Notes under the pieces: model-generated
The model's input: the letters and a program-made list of their open reading frames with translations, nothing else
Databases searched by the model: none
Told to the model about the DNA's origin: nothing
Translations under genes and position numbers: made by a program
Shown here: positions 1 through 7,165 of the stretch, in pieces
How positions within the stretch are numbered: the first letter of the stretch is position 1
Layout of the letters: each line of letters begins with the position of its first letter
Source of the DNA: an uncultured Haloferula sp.
GTDB lineage: Bacteria; Verrucomicrobiota; Verrucomicrobiae; Verrucomicrobiales; Akkermansiaceae
DNA length: 12,521 nt
NCBI GenBank assembly: GCA_946885645.1
Contig: CAMPGU010000108.1
Location: forward strand, 1 to 12,521
Direction of reading: 5' to 3'

Positions 1-848
1 TCGCCGAGCTCGGCCGCGGTGAGGCCCAGCTTCTCAAGGAAGTCGAACATCGCCCCCTTGTCCGCATACTGATGGTAGTAGTTGTACAATGCACCGCCGC
101 GGAAGGAGAGGATCGCGAAATGGATCAGCGTCATCAGCGCCATCACCTTCCATGGGCTGTTCTTGAGAAGATCGAGGAAATCCTGCTTCGGCGGCGCGTG
201 TGTCTCCGCCACCGGCTGGATTCGCTCGCGGGTGGTGAAAAAGGTGACCATGAACAGCACGAGACACAGCACCGCCCAGATCGTCATCGTCATCTGCCAC
301 CCGTGCTGGCGGTCGTGACCCTCGGAAAACTTCGCCACCAGCGGAAGGGTGAAGCCGCCCACGATGAACTGTGCGATATTCACGGCGATGAAGCGGAAGG
401 AATTCAAGCTCGCGCGCTCGTTGAGGTCCGCCGTCATCACGCCGCCCAGCGCGGAGTAGGGCATGTTGTTCATCGAGTAGAGCGTCATCAGCAAGGTATT
501 GGTGATGGCCGCGTAAGCGATCAAGGAGCCGGTGCTCCAGCCGTCCGGAGTGCTGTAGGCGAGCACCATCACCACCGCCCATGGAACGGCGGTCCAGAGG
601 ATCCACGGGCGGAACTTCCCCCAGCGTGTCTTCGTGCGGTCGGCCCAGAGACCCATGATTGGATCGAAAAACGCGTCCCACAATTTCGGCCACAGCAGGA
701 TGGCTGCCGCGGCGCTGGCGGACAGACCGAAGGTGTCCGTGTAGAAATTCGTCTGGAACAGGATCATCGTCATGAAGACGAAGTTCGCGGCCGCGTCGGC
801 CATGCTGTAGCCGGCCTTTTCGACGAAGGTGAGCCTGGGTGAGTTCAT
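1..848 (-). CDS. GPH-family MFS sugar transporter (3' end outside window)
   Basis: Reading the minus strand from the ATG at 848 gives an open frame of 282 codons that runs off the window start, so the C-terminal part is missing. The protein begins MNSPRLTFVEKAGYSMADAA and is strongly hydrophobic. Residues about 54-85 carry the glycoside-pentoside-hexuronide symporter signature: WPKLWDAFFDPIMGLWADRT, then KTRWGKFRPWILW, with acidic residues D58 and D62. A second family segment, YSMNNMPYSALGGVMT, lies near residue 125. GPH carriers are inner-membrane cation symporters for sugars, glycosides or uronides; this one's substrate cannot be read from sequence. The gene diverges from the oxidoreductase at 1200, with a strong palindrome between them. 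It is a paralogue of the transporter at 5343. An upstream in-frame ATG would add a non-family, arginine-rich leader, so I chose 848. Family assignment is firm; substrate is open. Confidence 0.9.
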   Translation of the reverse strand, partial: MNSPRLTFVEKAGYSMADAAANFVFMTMILFQTNFYTDTFGLSASAAAAILLWPKLWDAFFDPIMGLWADRTKTRWGKFRPWILWTAVPWAVVMVLAYSTPDGWSTGSLIAYAAITNTLLMTLYSMNNMPYSALGGVMTADLNERASLNSFRFIAVNIAQFIVGGFTLPLVAKFSEGHDRQHGWQMTMTIWAVLCLVLFMVTFFTTRERIQPVAETHAPPKQDFLDLLKNSPWKVMALMTLIHFAILSFRGGALYNYYHQYADKGAMFDFLEKLGLTAAELG

Positions 849-1199
849 GAGCCGGAGCCGTTCATGCCGGTGGAAACCAAGGCGTCCCCCGCCGACCGGA
901 CAGGAACGCGGGATCGCGCTGCGAAATCTTCCCATCCCGCAACAGCCGACGACGAGCCGAAAACGGCGGCCGCGGTCGGCATCGGGCACATGGATTTCGA
1001 GATACGGGACATCCGGACAGGCCGAGCTATCGGCTGCGCGGGCCCTCCGAAGCAAGGAAAAATTAAACGGTTAATTTTTCACTCGTCTTCTCGCGGCGAT
1101 TCCCCAACTTGGAAGCAATACCCAGGACGTGGCGGCACCCGAATTCCGGCTCGTCCGACCGGTCATGGCTCCCAATCCTCAACCTCTTCGATCCATCTC
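849..1199. promoter_or_regulatory. Divergent intergenic region between transporter and oxidoreductase
   Basis: This 351-bp stretch separates two divergently transcribed genes and must hold both promoters. I find no convincing -35/-10 pair and no Shine-Dalgarno sequence before either start. The one clear signal is the palindrome at 1057-1080. The plus frame is open from 864 into the oxidoreductase, but the added 112 residues are low-complexity and would bury the Tat signal internally, so I treat the stretch as non-coding. Confidence 0.6.
1057..1080. promoter_or_regulatory. Palindromic operator, LacI-type candidate
   Basis: A perfect 10-bp inverted repeat, GAAAAATTAA and TTAATTTTTC, flanks the spacer ACGG. 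Measured from the central CG, 11 of 12 positions are symmetric. An even palindrome centred on CG with AT-rich arms is typical of LacI-family operators. It lies 120 bp before the oxidoreductase start and 208 bp before the divergent transporter start, so one regulator could control both. The 9-mer AATTAAACG recurs directly before the FAH-family gene (see 5237-5256). The regulator itself is not in the window. Confidence 0.6.
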
Positions 1200-2486
1200 A
1201 TGAAGACGCTCCCGCGCCGCACATTCCTCGGTACCGCCGCCGCCGCCGCTGCTTTCACCACGCTCCGGGCCAAGGCCCAGGAGAGCTCCGCTTCCCCCGC
1301 CATCAGGCTCGGGCTCATCGGCTGCGGCTGGTGGGGGCTCCTCGATGCCAAGGCCGCGCTGAAGGCCGGCGGGGTGGAATTTGCCGCCCTCTGCGACGTG
1401 GACAGCGAGCGTCTGGCAAAGGCCGCCGACGAGATCGAGAAGCTCCAGGGAAGCCGTCCCAGCACCTTCAAGCAATATGATGACCTGCTTGCCGTCCCGG
1501 AACTGAAAGCGGTGATCATCGCCACTCCTCCGCACTGGCATGCGCTGCCTTTCATCGCCGCGTGCGGGCGAGGACTGGACATCTACTGTGAAAAGCCGCT
1601 CGCCTACGACATCCGCGAAGGTCGTGCGATGGCGGACGCCGCGAAGAAGGCCGGCAACATCGTGCAGATCGGCTTCCAACGGCGGCAGGCGACCGGCTTC
1701 ATGGGAGCCCGCAAGTATGTGCAGGAGGGCAAGGCCGGCCGCATCGTCTCGGCGGAAGCGCAGATCCACTACACGGCTGAAACCCCGGACCCCACTCCTG
1801 CCGAGCCGCCCGCCTCCCTCGACTGGGACCTCTGGTGCGGCCCGGCTCCGCTGATCCCCTACAGCAAGGCGGTGGGCCACATGAACTGGCGCCTAGAGAA
1901 AACCACCGGGCAAGGCCACCTCGTGGATTGGGGCATCCACCTCATCGATGGCGCACGCTGGATCCTCGGCGCGGGAGCTCCACTGGCGGTGACGGCCGCC
2001 GGCGGCCTGCATCACCTGAAGGGCAAGATCACCACCCCCGACATCCTGACCGTACACTTCGAGTTCGACCAATGCCCGCTCACCTGGCGGCACCGGATCT
2101 GGGGCGCGCAAGACTTCAACCCCGATACCTCCAACGGCATCTTCCTCTACGGCGAAAAGGAGACCGTCTTCTGCACCGACAACAAGTGGATCGTCCTGCC
2201 GCGCGGCAGGGGCCAGCAGCCGCAGGTCCATGAAGGCGGTAACGATTCCAGCGGCCTGCATATCGCCGAGTTCCTGCAGGCGGTCCGCTCCCGCCAGCAG
2301 CCGACCTGCTCGCCCGAGGATGGCCACCTTTCCACCACCGCGGTGAAGCTGGCGATGATCTCCTACGATACCGGCGCGAAGATCACTTGGGACGCGAAGG
2401 CCGAGCAGATCGTCGGCAACCCCGAAGCCGCGGAGCTGCTCAAGCGCGAGTATCGCTCGCCGTGGAAGCATCCGTTCCCAGCCTAG
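1200..2486 (+). CDS. Tat-exported Gfo/Idh/MocA-family oxidoreductase
   Basis: This 428-aa protein belongs to the NAD(P)-dependent glucose-fructose oxidoreductase/inositol dehydrogenase family. The N-terminus [19 protein letters not shown] is a twin-arginine signal (RRTFLG, then an alanine-rich hydrophobic stretch), which predicts export with cofactor already bound. The Rossmann fold starts near residue 36, with the dinucleotide motif GLIGCGWWG (38-46). The family EKP motif lies in CEKPLAYD (130-137; the lysine is the usual catalytic or cofactor-contact residue). [11 protein letters not shown] (244-254) matches the substrate-side region. I chose the ATG at 1200 because it puts the Tat motif at the N-terminus; the upstream extension does not resemble the family. 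The substrate is unknown; a sugar or aldonate fits the neighbours. Its last 47 bp overlap the convergent dehydratase gene. Family and export are confident; the reaction is not. Confidence 0.9.
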   Translation: MKTLPRRTFLGTAAAAAAFTTLRAKAQESSASPAIRLGLIGCGWWGLLDAKAALKAGGVEFAALCDVDSERLAKAADEIEKLQGSRPSTFKQYDDLLAVPELKAVIIATPPHWHALPFIAACGRGLDIYCEKPLAYDIREGRAMADAAKKAGNIVQIGFQRRQATGFMGARKYVQEGKAGRIVSAEAQIHYTAETPDPTPAEPPASLDWDLWCGPAPLIPYSKAVGHMNWRLEKTTGQGHLVDWGIHLIDGARWILGAGAPLAVTAAGGLHHLKGKITTPDILTVHFEFDQCPLTWRHRIWGAQDFNPDTSNGIFLYGEKETVFCTDNKWIVLPRGRGQQPQVHEGGNDSSGLHIAEFLQAVRSRQQPTCSPEDGHLSTTAVKLAMISYDTGAKITWDAKAEQIVGNPEAAELLKREYRSPWKHPFPA

Positions 2487-4413
2487 CGCACGACTCGGCC
2501 TCTAGCCCGAGCTGAAGCAAATGCGCGATCCGCTCTCCATCGTAAACGCAGCCGGCCCAGCTCCCGCCGCTGGCGTTCTGGAGCGCGGCCCACAGCCGGG
2601 TGTCGGCGGGGATGCCCGGGTTCGGCAGCAGGTCGGGATGCGGCGGGCGCGCGGCAAGTTGGGCATCGGAAAGAGCGACCTCAACGGTACCTTCGAGCTT
2701 CCGCGTGTCGATGCGCAGGCGGATCATATCGCCATCGCGCAAGCGGCCGATCGGACCGCCGGCCCAAGCCTCCGGACTGACGTGGCCGACGCAGGCGCCG
2801 GTGGAGACTCCGGAAAAACGGCCGTCGGTAACGAGCGCGATGCGTTGCCCGTCCTTCACGTGCTTGAGGGCGGAAGTGACTTGATAGGTCTCCGGCATCC
2901 CGCAGCCGGGGCCGATACCCGCGAGCACCATCACGTCGCCGGGTCCAACCGCGCCGGCCTTGATCGCGTCGATGGCCTGCCTCTCGCTGGTGAAGACCCG
3001 GGCTGGACCCTCGTGGAAAAACACGCCGTCATCTCCGACGAGTTGCGGTGCGATGGCGGTACTTTTCACCAGCGCCCCCTCGGGCGCGAGATTGCCACGG
3101 AGGAAAGTCACCGTGCTCGTGAGTCCACGCTCGCGGGCCTTTGGCGCGGGCATGATCACATCGCCCGGATCGATGCCGTCGAGCGAGCGGAGCTTTTCCC
3201 GCAACCGCGCGCGGCGCTCCGATTTTTCCCACCAGTCCAGATTTTCGCCGAGGGGAAGGCCGGTTACCGTGAGAGCGTCGAGCTTCAACAGGCCAAGCTC
3301 CCGCAGATGGAGCATCGCCTCCGGCACCCCGCCAGCCAGATAGACCTGGACCGTGGCAAAATGACGGGGGCCATTTGGCAGCGAATCGACCAACCGCGGT
3401 ACCGCGCGATTGATGCGGGCCCAGTCGTCCACCGTGGGCTGCCGCAATCCGGCGGCGTGAGCGATGGCCGGGACATGCAGCACCAGATTGGTCGAGCCTC
3501 CGAAGGCTGCATGGCAGACCATCGCGTTGTGGATCGAGTCGTCCGTCAACAGGTCGCGGGTCTTCAAGCCCGCGACATCCAGCGCCATCAAGGCCCGTGC
3601 AGAGCGTCTTGCGACATCCCGCCAGATCGCGGAGCCGGAGGGGGACAGTGCGGCATGTGGCAAAGCCAGCCCGAGGGCCTCGGCGACCACCTGGCTGGTT
3701 GCCGCGGTACCCATGAACTGGCAGCCGCCGCCGGGCGAGCCGCAGGCCTTGCAACCCATCTCGGCGGCATGCTCGAGCGAGATTTCGTCGCGGGCGAAAC
3801 GAGCCGCCAGGGTCTGCACCTTTGCCGTATCCTCGGCCTCTTCTGCCAAAAGGGTCACGCCGCCCGGCACCAGCACCGTGGGAAGCTCCGGCGAGCCTGC
3901 CAGCGCCATCAGCATGGCGGGCAAACCCTTGTCACAAGTCGCCACTCCGAGCACCCCGCGGCGCGTGGGCAGCGAGCGGATCAAGCGCCGCAACACGATC
4001 GCGGCGTCGTTCCGGTACGGCAGGCTGTCGAGCATGCCGGACGTGCCGTTGGTGCGTCCATCGCAGGGATCACTGACATAGCCGGCGAAGGGAATCGCTT
4101 TTGCCCCGGCGAATTCGCGGGCCGCTTCTTCCATCAGCAAGCCGACCTCCCAATGCCCCGTGTGATAACCGAGCGCGACCGGCGTGCCATCGGCGGCGCG
4201 GATGCCGCCCTGCGTGCTGAGGATGAGGAACTGCTTTCCCAACATGGCGGCGGGCGACCAACCCATGCCGGCATTTTGCGTCCAGCCGAAAAGTTCGCCG
4301 CTCGCCATTCCGCTCAGACGTTCAGCATCGAGCGGCAAGCTCCCGGCGGGCCCCGGCGCGGTGGTGCGCAGCGTATAGATCGCATCGTCACCGGAATCAA
4401 AAATGGCATTCAT
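2440..4413 (-). CDS. YjhG/YagF-type D-xylonate dehydratase (IlvD/Edd family)
   Basis: The 657-aa protein aligns by eye along its whole length with E. coli YjhG and YagF (about 655 aa), which dehydrate D-xylonate to 2-keto-3-deoxy-D-xylonate. Shared blocks include NAGMGWSP (47-54), [10 protein letters not shown] (112-121), [18 protein letters not shown] (156-173), [20 protein letters not shown] (221-240), [10 protein letters not shown] (301-310), [11 protein letters not shown] (391-401) and [14 protein letters not shown] (531-544). C117, C160 and C231 are the expected iron-sulphur cysteines. The serine-bearing GRFSG block should supply the catalytic base. K162 sits in the DKG motif of the metal site. 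It is the second gene of a minus-strand operon, 3 bp after the FAH-family stop. A tail of about 20 residues runs into the convergent oxidoreductase gene. The family is near certain; a different pentonate or hexonate substrate is possible. Confidence 0.93.
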   Translation of the reverse strand: MNAIFDSGDDAIYTLRTTAPGPAGSLPLDAERLSGMASGELFGWTQNAGMGWSPAAMLGKQFLILSTQGGIRAADGTPVALGYHTGHWEVGLLMEEAAREFAGAKAIPFAGYVSDPCDGRTNGTSGMLDSLPYRNDAAIVLRRLIRSLPTRRGVLGVATCDKGLPAMLMALAGSPELPTVLVPGGVTLLAEEAEDTAKVQTLAARFARDEISLEHAAEMGCKACGSPGGGCQFMGTAATSQVVAEALGLALPHAALSPSGSAIWRDVARRSARALMALDVAGLKTRDLLTDDSIHNAMVCHAAFGGSTNLVLHVPAIAHAAGLRQPTVDDWARINRAVPRLVDSLPNGPRHFATVQVYLAGGVPEAMLHLRELGLLKLDALTVTGLPLGENLDWWEKSERRARLREKLRSLDGIDPGDVIMPAPKARERGLTSTVTFLRGNLAPEGALVKSTAIAPQLVGDDGVFFHEGPARVFTSERQAIDAIKAGAVGPGDVMVLAGIGPGCGMPETYQVTSALKHVKDGQRIALVTDGRFSGVSTGACVGHVSPEAWAGGPIGRLRDGDMIRLRIDTRKLEGTVEVALSDAQLAARPPHPDLLPNPGIPADTRLWAALQNASGGSWAGCVYDGERIAHLLQLGLEAESCARLGTDASTASDTRA

Positions 4414-4416
4414 GAC

Positions 4417-5244
4417 TCACGCGACGGTATTCACCAAGGTGCCGATCGGCCCGACGGAAATGCGGATCTCGTCCCCCGGGCGCAACGTGAACGAGTCCGG
4501 CGGCACGATGCCGGTGCCGGTCATCAGGTAGGCCCCGGCCGGGAAGGAATTGTCACGGAAGAGGAATTCCGCCAGCTCGGGAAAGGTCCGTTTGATCTGG
4601 CTGATCCGCGTTTCCCCGCCGAACACCCCGGTCCCGTCGCGGCGGATCTCGATCGCGATAGCCGTTTCGGGCGAGAGTGGATCACCGGTCACCAGCAGGC
4701 AGGGCCCGAGCCCCGTGGACCGGTCGTAAACCTTCGCCTGGGGGAGATAGAGCGGGTTCTCGCCCTCGATGTCCCGCGAGCTCATGTCATTGCCGATCGT
4801 GTAGCCGAAAATCCTGCCGTCCTTGTTGATGGCCAGCGTCAGCTCCGGCTCGGGCACGTTCCACTTCGAGTCGCTGCGGAGGCGGACCTGCGAACCGGGA
4901 CCCGCCACCCGGTGCGGCGTACCCTTGAAGAACAGCTCCGGCCGCTCGGCGGAGTACACCTTGTCGTAAAAGCTTCCCCCGCCCGCATCTTTGGACTCCT
5001 CCATCCGCGCGGTCCGGCTCCGCAGATAGGTGACGCCCGCCGCCCAGATTTCCTGGCTGCCGATCGGGGCCCCGGGATCATCCGGCAACAAGCCGGACAC
5101 CCCGCTTTCCCACGCCTGAAGCGCCAGCGCCACGGGATCCGCGGCGGTGAAGAGATCGTCGAAAGCAAGCGCAGCGGAAGGCCGGCGCACGACACCGGAG
5201 GATTCCAACACCAGCCCTTGGGCATCGCAGAAGACACGGATCAT
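4417..5244 (-). CDS. FAH-superfamily 2-keto-3-deoxy-aldonate dehydratase
   Basis: This 275-aa protein has the fumarylacetoacetate hydrolase fold. Acidic metal ligands appear as E132 and E134 in PEPE and D153 in GNDMSSRD, with K171 in [13 protein letters not shown], followed by TGTGIVPP (242-249). The E-x-E, +19 D, +18 K spacing matches, as I recall it, Sulfolobus 2-keto-3-deoxy-D-arabinonate dehydratase. FAH-type XylX of the Caulobacter Weimberg pathway does the same job. The expected reaction is Mg2+-dependent dehydration of 2-keto-3-deoxy-D-pentonate to 2-oxoglutarate semialdehyde in the cytoplasm. It is the first gene of the operon, and the dehydratase making its presumed substrate starts 3 bp after its stop. 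No Shine-Dalgarno precedes the ATG at 5244, and an AT-rich operator-like site abuts it. An FAH-type acylpyruvate hydrolase is the alternative. Fold firm; substrate inferred from context. Confidence 0.82.
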   Translation of the reverse strand: MIRVFCDAQGLVLESSGVVRRPSAALAFDDLFTAADPVALALQAWESGVSGLLPDDPGAPIGSQEIWAAGVTYLRSRTARMEESKDAGGGSFYDKVYSAERPELFFKGTPHRVAGPGSQVRLRSDSKWNVPEPELTLAINKDGRIFGYTIGNDMSSRDIEGENPLYLPQAKVYDRSTGLGPCLLVTGDPLSPETAIAIEIRRDGTGVFGGETRISQIKRTFPELAEFLFRDNSFPAGAYLMTGTGIVPPDSFTLRPGDEIRISVGPIGTLVNTVA

Positions 5245-5256
5245 ACGTTTAATTAA
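5237..5256. promoter_or_regulatory. Operator-like half-site abutting the FAH gene start
   Basis: On the minus strand, AATTAAACG (5254-5246) ends one base before the FAH-family ATG. The same 9-mer forms half of the palindrome at 1057-1080. Symmetry around the central CG is weaker here, with about 5 of 8 positions matching. The position would let a bound repressor block transcription or translation of the operon. The AT-rich TTTTAATTAA could also be a -10 region, in which case the transcript would be nearly leaderless. Confidence 0.4.
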
Positions 5257-5342
5257 AAGCGACCATCGGTGCCGTCTTGTCCAGCCGCTCTTGTGACACG
5301 CACCGCCGGATTACCACCCAACTCCTACATTCCTCGTATTTC

Positions 5343-6740
5343 ATGAGTTCCTCCCCAGCACGAACCGGCGGCGACAGCCTGACGACCCGCGAGTATGTCG
5401 GCTACGCCCTCGGCGACACCGCGTCGAATTTCTTTTTCCAGACCTTCAACATCTTCCTGACCTACTACTACGTGGACGTCTGGGGCATTCCGGCGACCGC
5501 CCTCCTGTGGATGATGCCGATCATCCGGATTTCCGATTCGATCACCGACGTGTTCATGGGCCTGATCGCCGACCGCACCCGGTCACGATGGGGAAAGTTC
5601 CGCCCTTACCTGCTGTGGGGGGCCATTCCGTATGGCATCAGCGGCTACCTGATGTTCGCCGCGCCTGACCTCGGGGAGCAGGGCAAGGTGATCTACGCCT
5701 ACATTACCTACGGGCTCATGATGTTGTGCTACACGGTGATCAATGTCCCCTACTCGTCCTTGCTCGGTGTCATCAGCCCCTCGTCGAGAGTCCGGGCGCA
5801 GGCCTCGACCTATCGCTTCATCGGCGCTTTCGGTGGCGCATTGCTCATTTCCCTCCTCGTCCGTCCGCTGGTGCGCGAGCTCGGGGGCGGCGACGAGATG
5901 CTCGGCTTCAAGCTGACCATGGCGGTCTTCGCCGTCGCCTCGGTGGGGATGTTCTGGATCACCTTCGCCACCACCCGCGAGCGCGTGACCCCGCCGCCCG
6001 GCCAGAAAACGGAGGTCTTCGGCGAACTCCGGGAACTCGTCCGCAACCGGCCGTGGGTCATCCTTCTGATCGCCTCGGTGCTCTCGACCGCCTTCATCGC
6101 GCTCCGCTCGGGAAGCACCCTGTTCTATTTCAAATACGTGGCCGGCGACGACGGGACGCCGGTCTGGTTCGGCCTCGACCGCAGCTCCTTGTTCCTCACG
6201 GCGGGAGCGCTCGGCCTTGTCCTCGGAACCGTGTGCCTGAGTCCGTTCGTCAGACGCATCGACAAGAAATACTACGCCGCGGCGCTCAGCGGGATCACCG
6301 GCGTGAGCTTTGCCTCCTTCTACTTCGTCCCGGCCGATGCCTTCGGCCTCCAAATCGGACTCAACGTCGTTGCCCAATTCTGTGCCGGTCCCACCTCCGC
6401 CCTCACCTGGGCGCTCTACGGGGACGTGGCGGACTACGGCGAGTGGAAATTCGGACGCCGGTCCACCGGGCTGATCTACTCCGCTTCCCTCCTCGCCATC
6501 AAATCCGGTATTGTCGTCGGCGGGTTCCTGCTGCCCCTGTTTCTCGATCAATTCGGCTTCGTCCGCAACGCGGCACAATCCGCCACCGCCTTGCTCGGCA
6601 TCACCCTCGCCTTCACCCTGGTCCCGGGCGCGATTGCCATGATCAAGGGAGCCGCCCTTCTCCTCTACCCCCTCGACCAAGGGCTCGTGGACCGTATCGA
6701 GCTGGACCTGGCCACCCGCCGCGCTCCGACCGGATCATGA
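5343..6740 (+). CDS. GPH-family MFS sugar transporter
   Basis: This complete 465-aa protein has many hydrophobic segments, as expected of a 12-helix carrier. The GPH signature runs from about residue 62 to 91: RISDSITDVFMGLIADRT followed by RSRWGKFRPYLLW, with D65 and D69. CYTVINVPYSSLLGVISP is the second family block, and a late one reads ALYGDVADYGEWKFGRRSTG. A TTG at 5277 would extend the frame by 22 non-hydrophobic residues; I prefer the ATG at 5343, where the protein begins MSSSPARTGGDSLTTREYVG, as in family members. The gene diverges from the two-gene dehydratase operon, so shared control is plausible, and it resembles the transporter at 1-848. It probably imports the sugar, glycoside or sugar acid used by the locus. 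The gene-free stretch before the integrase follows its stop. Confidence 0.9.
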   Translation: MSSSPARTGGDSLTTREYVGYALGDTASNFFFQTFNIFLTYYYVDVWGIPATALLWMMPIIRISDSITDVFMGLIADRTRSRWGKFRPYLLWGAIPYGISGYLMFAAPDLGEQGKVIYAYITYGLMMLCYTVINVPYSSLLGVISPSSRVRAQASTYRFIGAFGGALLISLLVRPLVRELGGGDEMLGFKLTMAVFAVASVGMFWITFATTRERVTPPPGQKTEVFGELRELVRNRPWVILLIASVLSTAFIALRSGSTLFYFKYVAGDDGTPVWFGLDRSSLFLTAGALGLVLGTVCLSPFVRRIDKKYYAAALSGITGVSFASFYFVPADAFGLQIGLNVVAQFCAGPTSALTWALYGDVADYGEWKFGRRSTGLIYSASLLAIKSGIVVGGFLLPLFLDQFGFVRNAAQSATALLGITLAFTLVPGAIAMIKGAALLLYPLDQGLVDRIELDLATRRAPTGS

Positions 6741-6825
6741 ACAAGTGCCACCGGCACAGCAAATCGCCCCGCTTTCCCCTCGGAACGCCTGCAAGCACGC
6801 GAAAAGAAGTACTCGTAGGTTCAAT

Positions 6826-6969
6826 GTGCGGGGGAAAGGAGAGTTCCGTCTCTTCACGAAGGAGAACAGCCCGTTCTTCCATCTGCGGGTGATGATCGAA
6901 GGAAAGCGTAGCCAGCCTTTGACCGGTGAAAAGTCGCAGCATGGCTGCAAAGACGGATGCCAAGGTTGA
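6826..6969 (+). pseudogene. Possible N-terminal remnant of a tyrosine recombinase
   Basis: From a GTG at 6826 the frame reads VRGKGEFRLFTKENSPFF, then HLRVMIEGKRSQPLTGEKSQ, and stops at 6967-6969. The pattern SPFF..R....GKR....TGEKS resembles the N-terminal SAM-like (arm-binding) domain of many tyrosine integrases, which often reads SPxWxxRFxxxGKRxxxSTGxK. A neighbouring frame continues with AAKTDAKVDQ, like the helix that usually follows, so a frameshift may separate the two parts. Nothing resembling the core-binding or catalytic domain follows. This is inference from a short motif match; a chance frame remains possible. Confidence 0.3.
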
Positions 6970-6993
6970 CCAAGGCACACACACAGCCTCACG

Positions 6994-7102
6994 CAACTCG
7001 CTGAACGAGTAGGAAGTACGAGGACTGGGACTCGAACCCAGGATTCGTTTCCGCGCGTCCAAGGGTGTTCCAGGGTGTCAGTCGTGACTTCAACTCGTTG
7101 AA
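6994..7102. repeat. Direct repeats and tandem repeats around the candidate att core
   Basis: CAACTCGCTGAA (6994-7005) and CAACTCGTTGAA (7091-7102) are direct repeats, 11 of 12 identical, 97 bp apart, flanking the tRNA fragment. The right copy is also an inverted repeat (TTCAAC at 7089, GTTGAA at 7097). The left copy contributes to an ACTCG/CGAGT stem (6996-7010). Between them lie tandem copies TCCAAGGGTGT (7058-7068) and TCCAGGGTGT (7069-7078). Short repeats in such an arrangement are typical of integrase arm or excisionase sites; that role is inferred. Confidence 0.45.
7017..7041 (-). other. tRNA 3'-end fragment, candidate attL core
   Basis: On the minus strand, CTGGG-TTCGAGT-CCCAG forms a perfect 5-bp T-arm with a canonical TTCRANY-type loop (7041-7025), followed by TCCTCGT and an A discriminator (7017). 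No 5' acceptor strand, D-arm or anticodon arm is found upstream, so this is only the 3' end of a tRNA gene. Tyrosine integrases commonly insert at tRNA 3' ends and leave such a fragment beside the integrase gene. The integrase here starts about 125 bp away and reads inward. The complete tRNA would then lie at the element's right end, beyond the window. Confidence 0.5.
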
Positions 7103-7165
7103 AATGAGTAATCGGCGATTCTATTGACTTGCCTGGACGCGGCAGATTGTTACCACCCTGTTAGC

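Larger units (their letters stand above)
6741..7165. other. Gene-free junction between host locus and integrative element
   Basis: No intact gene is supported in these 425 bp. In order they hold: a weak 5-bp stem (GTGCC at 6745, GGCAC at 6753) without a T-run; an integrase-like remnant; the first of two CAACTCGYTGAA repeats; a tRNA 3' fragment; a tandem 10/11-bp repeat; the second CAACTCGYTGAA; and the leader of the integrase. The short frames here are otherwise unconvincing. Confidence 0.6.

Noticed and set aside
72..842. A 256-codon plus-strand frame opposite the first transporter.
   Set aside because: The minus strand encodes an unmistakable GPH transporter; the plus frame is compositionally biased and has no motif.
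864..1199. N-terminal extension of the oxidoreductase to an ATG at 864.
   Set aside because: It would place the RRTFLG Tat signal at residue 118, and the extra residues are unlike the family.
2521..5256. A 911-codon plus-strand open frame running antisense to both dehydratase genes.
   Set aside because: Its translation is rich in Arg, Gly, Ala, His and Asp with no domain, and it mirrors two well-conserved genes. Long antisense frames are common in GC-rich DNA.
5583..6680. A 365-codon minus-strand frame opposite the second transporter.
   Set aside because: Highly charged, repetitive Glu/Gly/Arg translation with no motif; a shadow of the hydrophobic transporter.
7018..7098. Complete tRNA gene on the minus strand.
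   Set aside because: Only the T-arm and 3' acceptor strand are found; the 5' acceptor, D-arm and anticodon arm are missing.
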